A DNA stretch of 64,000 bases, from contig NZ_JACIDS010000003.1 of the NCBI RefSeq assembly GCF_014196455.1, positions 930,001-994,000 of the forward strand, in the 5' to 3' direction. The position numbers and the translations under genes were made by a program. The stretch comes from Kaistia hirudinis. GTDB taxonomy: Bacteria > Pseudomonadota > Alphaproteobacteria > Rhizobiales > Kaistiaceae. A model generated the notes under the pieces. That model searched no databases and was not told the DNA's origin. It saw only the letters and a program-made list of their open reading frames with translations. Shown here piece by piece: positions 63,453 through 64,000 of this stretch (position 1 is its first letter; the number at the start of each line of letters is the position of its first letter).

Positions 63453-64000
63453 ACCGGGCCGCGTTGCTGCCGCTCCGCTTTGCCCTGCGCGAACTTCGCG
63501 GCGGTCTCCGCGGCTTTGTCGTCTTCCTCGCCTGCATCGCGCTCGGCGTCGCGGCGATCGCGTCCGTCGGCTCGGTGTCGCAATCCATGACCGAGGGAAT
63601 CGAGCGCGAGGGCCGTGCGATCCTCGGCGGCGACGTCGCCTTCACGCTCGTCCAGCGCCAGGCGAGCGCCGCGGAGCGCGCCTTCCTTGAATCGAAGGGC
63701 GCCGTCTCGGAGATCGCCTCGGTGCGCGGCATGGCGCGCCGGGCGGACGGTTCGGACCAGACGCTGGTCGAAGTGAAGGCCGTGGACGGCGCCTATCCGC
63801 TCTATGGCAGCGTCGTCACGGCGGGCGGCGGCGGCCTCTCGCCCGCGGTGCCCCTCGACGCCCTGGCTGACGAGGAACTCTTCACGCGCCTTGGCTTGAA
63901 GGCTGGCGATTCGATCGGGCTCGGCGCGGCCACGCTGCGCCTTGCCGGCGTGATCGCGACGGAACCGGATAAGCTCGCGACCGGCCTCGGCTTCGGCCCG
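63449..64000 (+). CDS. ybbP: FtsX-like ABC permease (YbbP-type), 5' part only
   Basis: The first 184 residues of a large permease cut by the window end; the frame is open to base 64000. It begins LLPLRFALRELRGGLRGFVV then FLACIALGVAAIASVGSVSQ, the first membrane helix, followed by a periplasmic domain of the MacB/FtsX type (REGRAILGGDVAFTLVQRQA). Its ATG at 63449 overlaps the ATPase stop (ATGA). In E. coli the YbbP protein has about 800 residues and ten membrane helices. Confidence 0.92.
   Translation, partial: MNRAALLPLRFALRELRGGLRGFVVFLACIALGVAAIASVGSVSQSMTEGIEREGRAILGGDVAFTLVQRQASAAERAFLESKGAVSEIASVRGMARRADGSDQTLVEVKAVDGAYPLYGSVVTAGGGGLSPAVPLDALADEELFTRLGLKAGDSIGLGAATLRLAGVIATEPDKLATGLGFGP

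Overview
This is a high-GC chromosomal stretch of an alphaproteobacterium, most likely of the order Hyphomicrobiales (Rhizobiales). The evidence is the Krebs-cycle layout (zapE, mdh-sucCD-sucAB-lpd, with sdhCDAB close by), a homologue of the Brucella Omp19 lipoprotein, a DUF992 protein, and an intergenic repeat of a kind I remember from this order. Genus cannot be fixed from the sequence. There are no phage genes, insertion sequences or CRISPR arrays. Most open frames opposite the real genes are high-GC shadows.

Region 1 (1-9.5 kb) handles an unusual carbohydrate. On the + strand are the end of a MalG-type sugar permease and a GH172 (DUF2961) furanosidase-like enzyme. Converging on them is a minus-strand operon: periplasmic sugar-binding protein, permease, double-ATPase, second permease, Gfo/Idh/MocA oxidoreductase and an enolase-superfamily sugar-acid dehydratase. 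A divergent GntR/FadR regulator and two operator-like boxes sit at its head.

Region 2 (9.8-19.7 kb) is an aromatic catabolic island. A divergent TetR regulator faces an operon encoding a single-component FAD hydroxylase, maleylacetate reductase, a complete branched-chain-amino-acid-type ABC transporter (SBP, two ATPases, two permeases), a hydroxyquinol-1,2-dioxygenase-type intradiol enzyme and a small tautomerase-like protein. Together they predict uptake of a resorcinol-like compound and its conversion through hydroxyquinol and maleylacetate to 3-oxoadipate.

Region 3 (19.9-40.7 kb) is mixed housekeeping: tRNA-Leu(CAA), an AEC transporter, GluQ-RS, an esterase, HNH nuclease, SPOUT methyltransferase, DsbB, a lone RarA/MgsA C-terminal-like domain, Dps, a small membrane protein, DUF992, a three-domain glycosyltransferase, DNA polymerase I, a degenerate CPBP protein, an ABM protein, XerC, a DMT transporter, an Hsp70-like protein and an MFS transporter.

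Region 4 (40.7-56 kb) is central metabolism on the minus strand: mdh-sucC-sucD-sucA-sucB-lpdA, zapE, an Omp19-like lipoprotein, a VOC protein, a 60-residue HTH-like protein and sdhCDAB. A palindrome built on ACG-TTTA-CGT lies directly upstream of sdhC and, in weaker form, twice in the mdh leader, suggesting one regulator for both operons.

Region 5 (56-64 kb) holds RidA, leuB, rpmF, a GGDEF(degenerate)-EAL protein, a pterin dehydratase with ThpR, an aldo/keto reductase, a TesA-type esterase and a divergent YbbA/YbbP-type ABC pair cut by the window end.

No wholly new system stands out. The best leads are the shared Krebs-cycle operator, the GH172 furanoside locus, the hydroxyquinol operon with its own transporter and tautomerase-like protein, and the WbsX-GT4-GT2 fusion.
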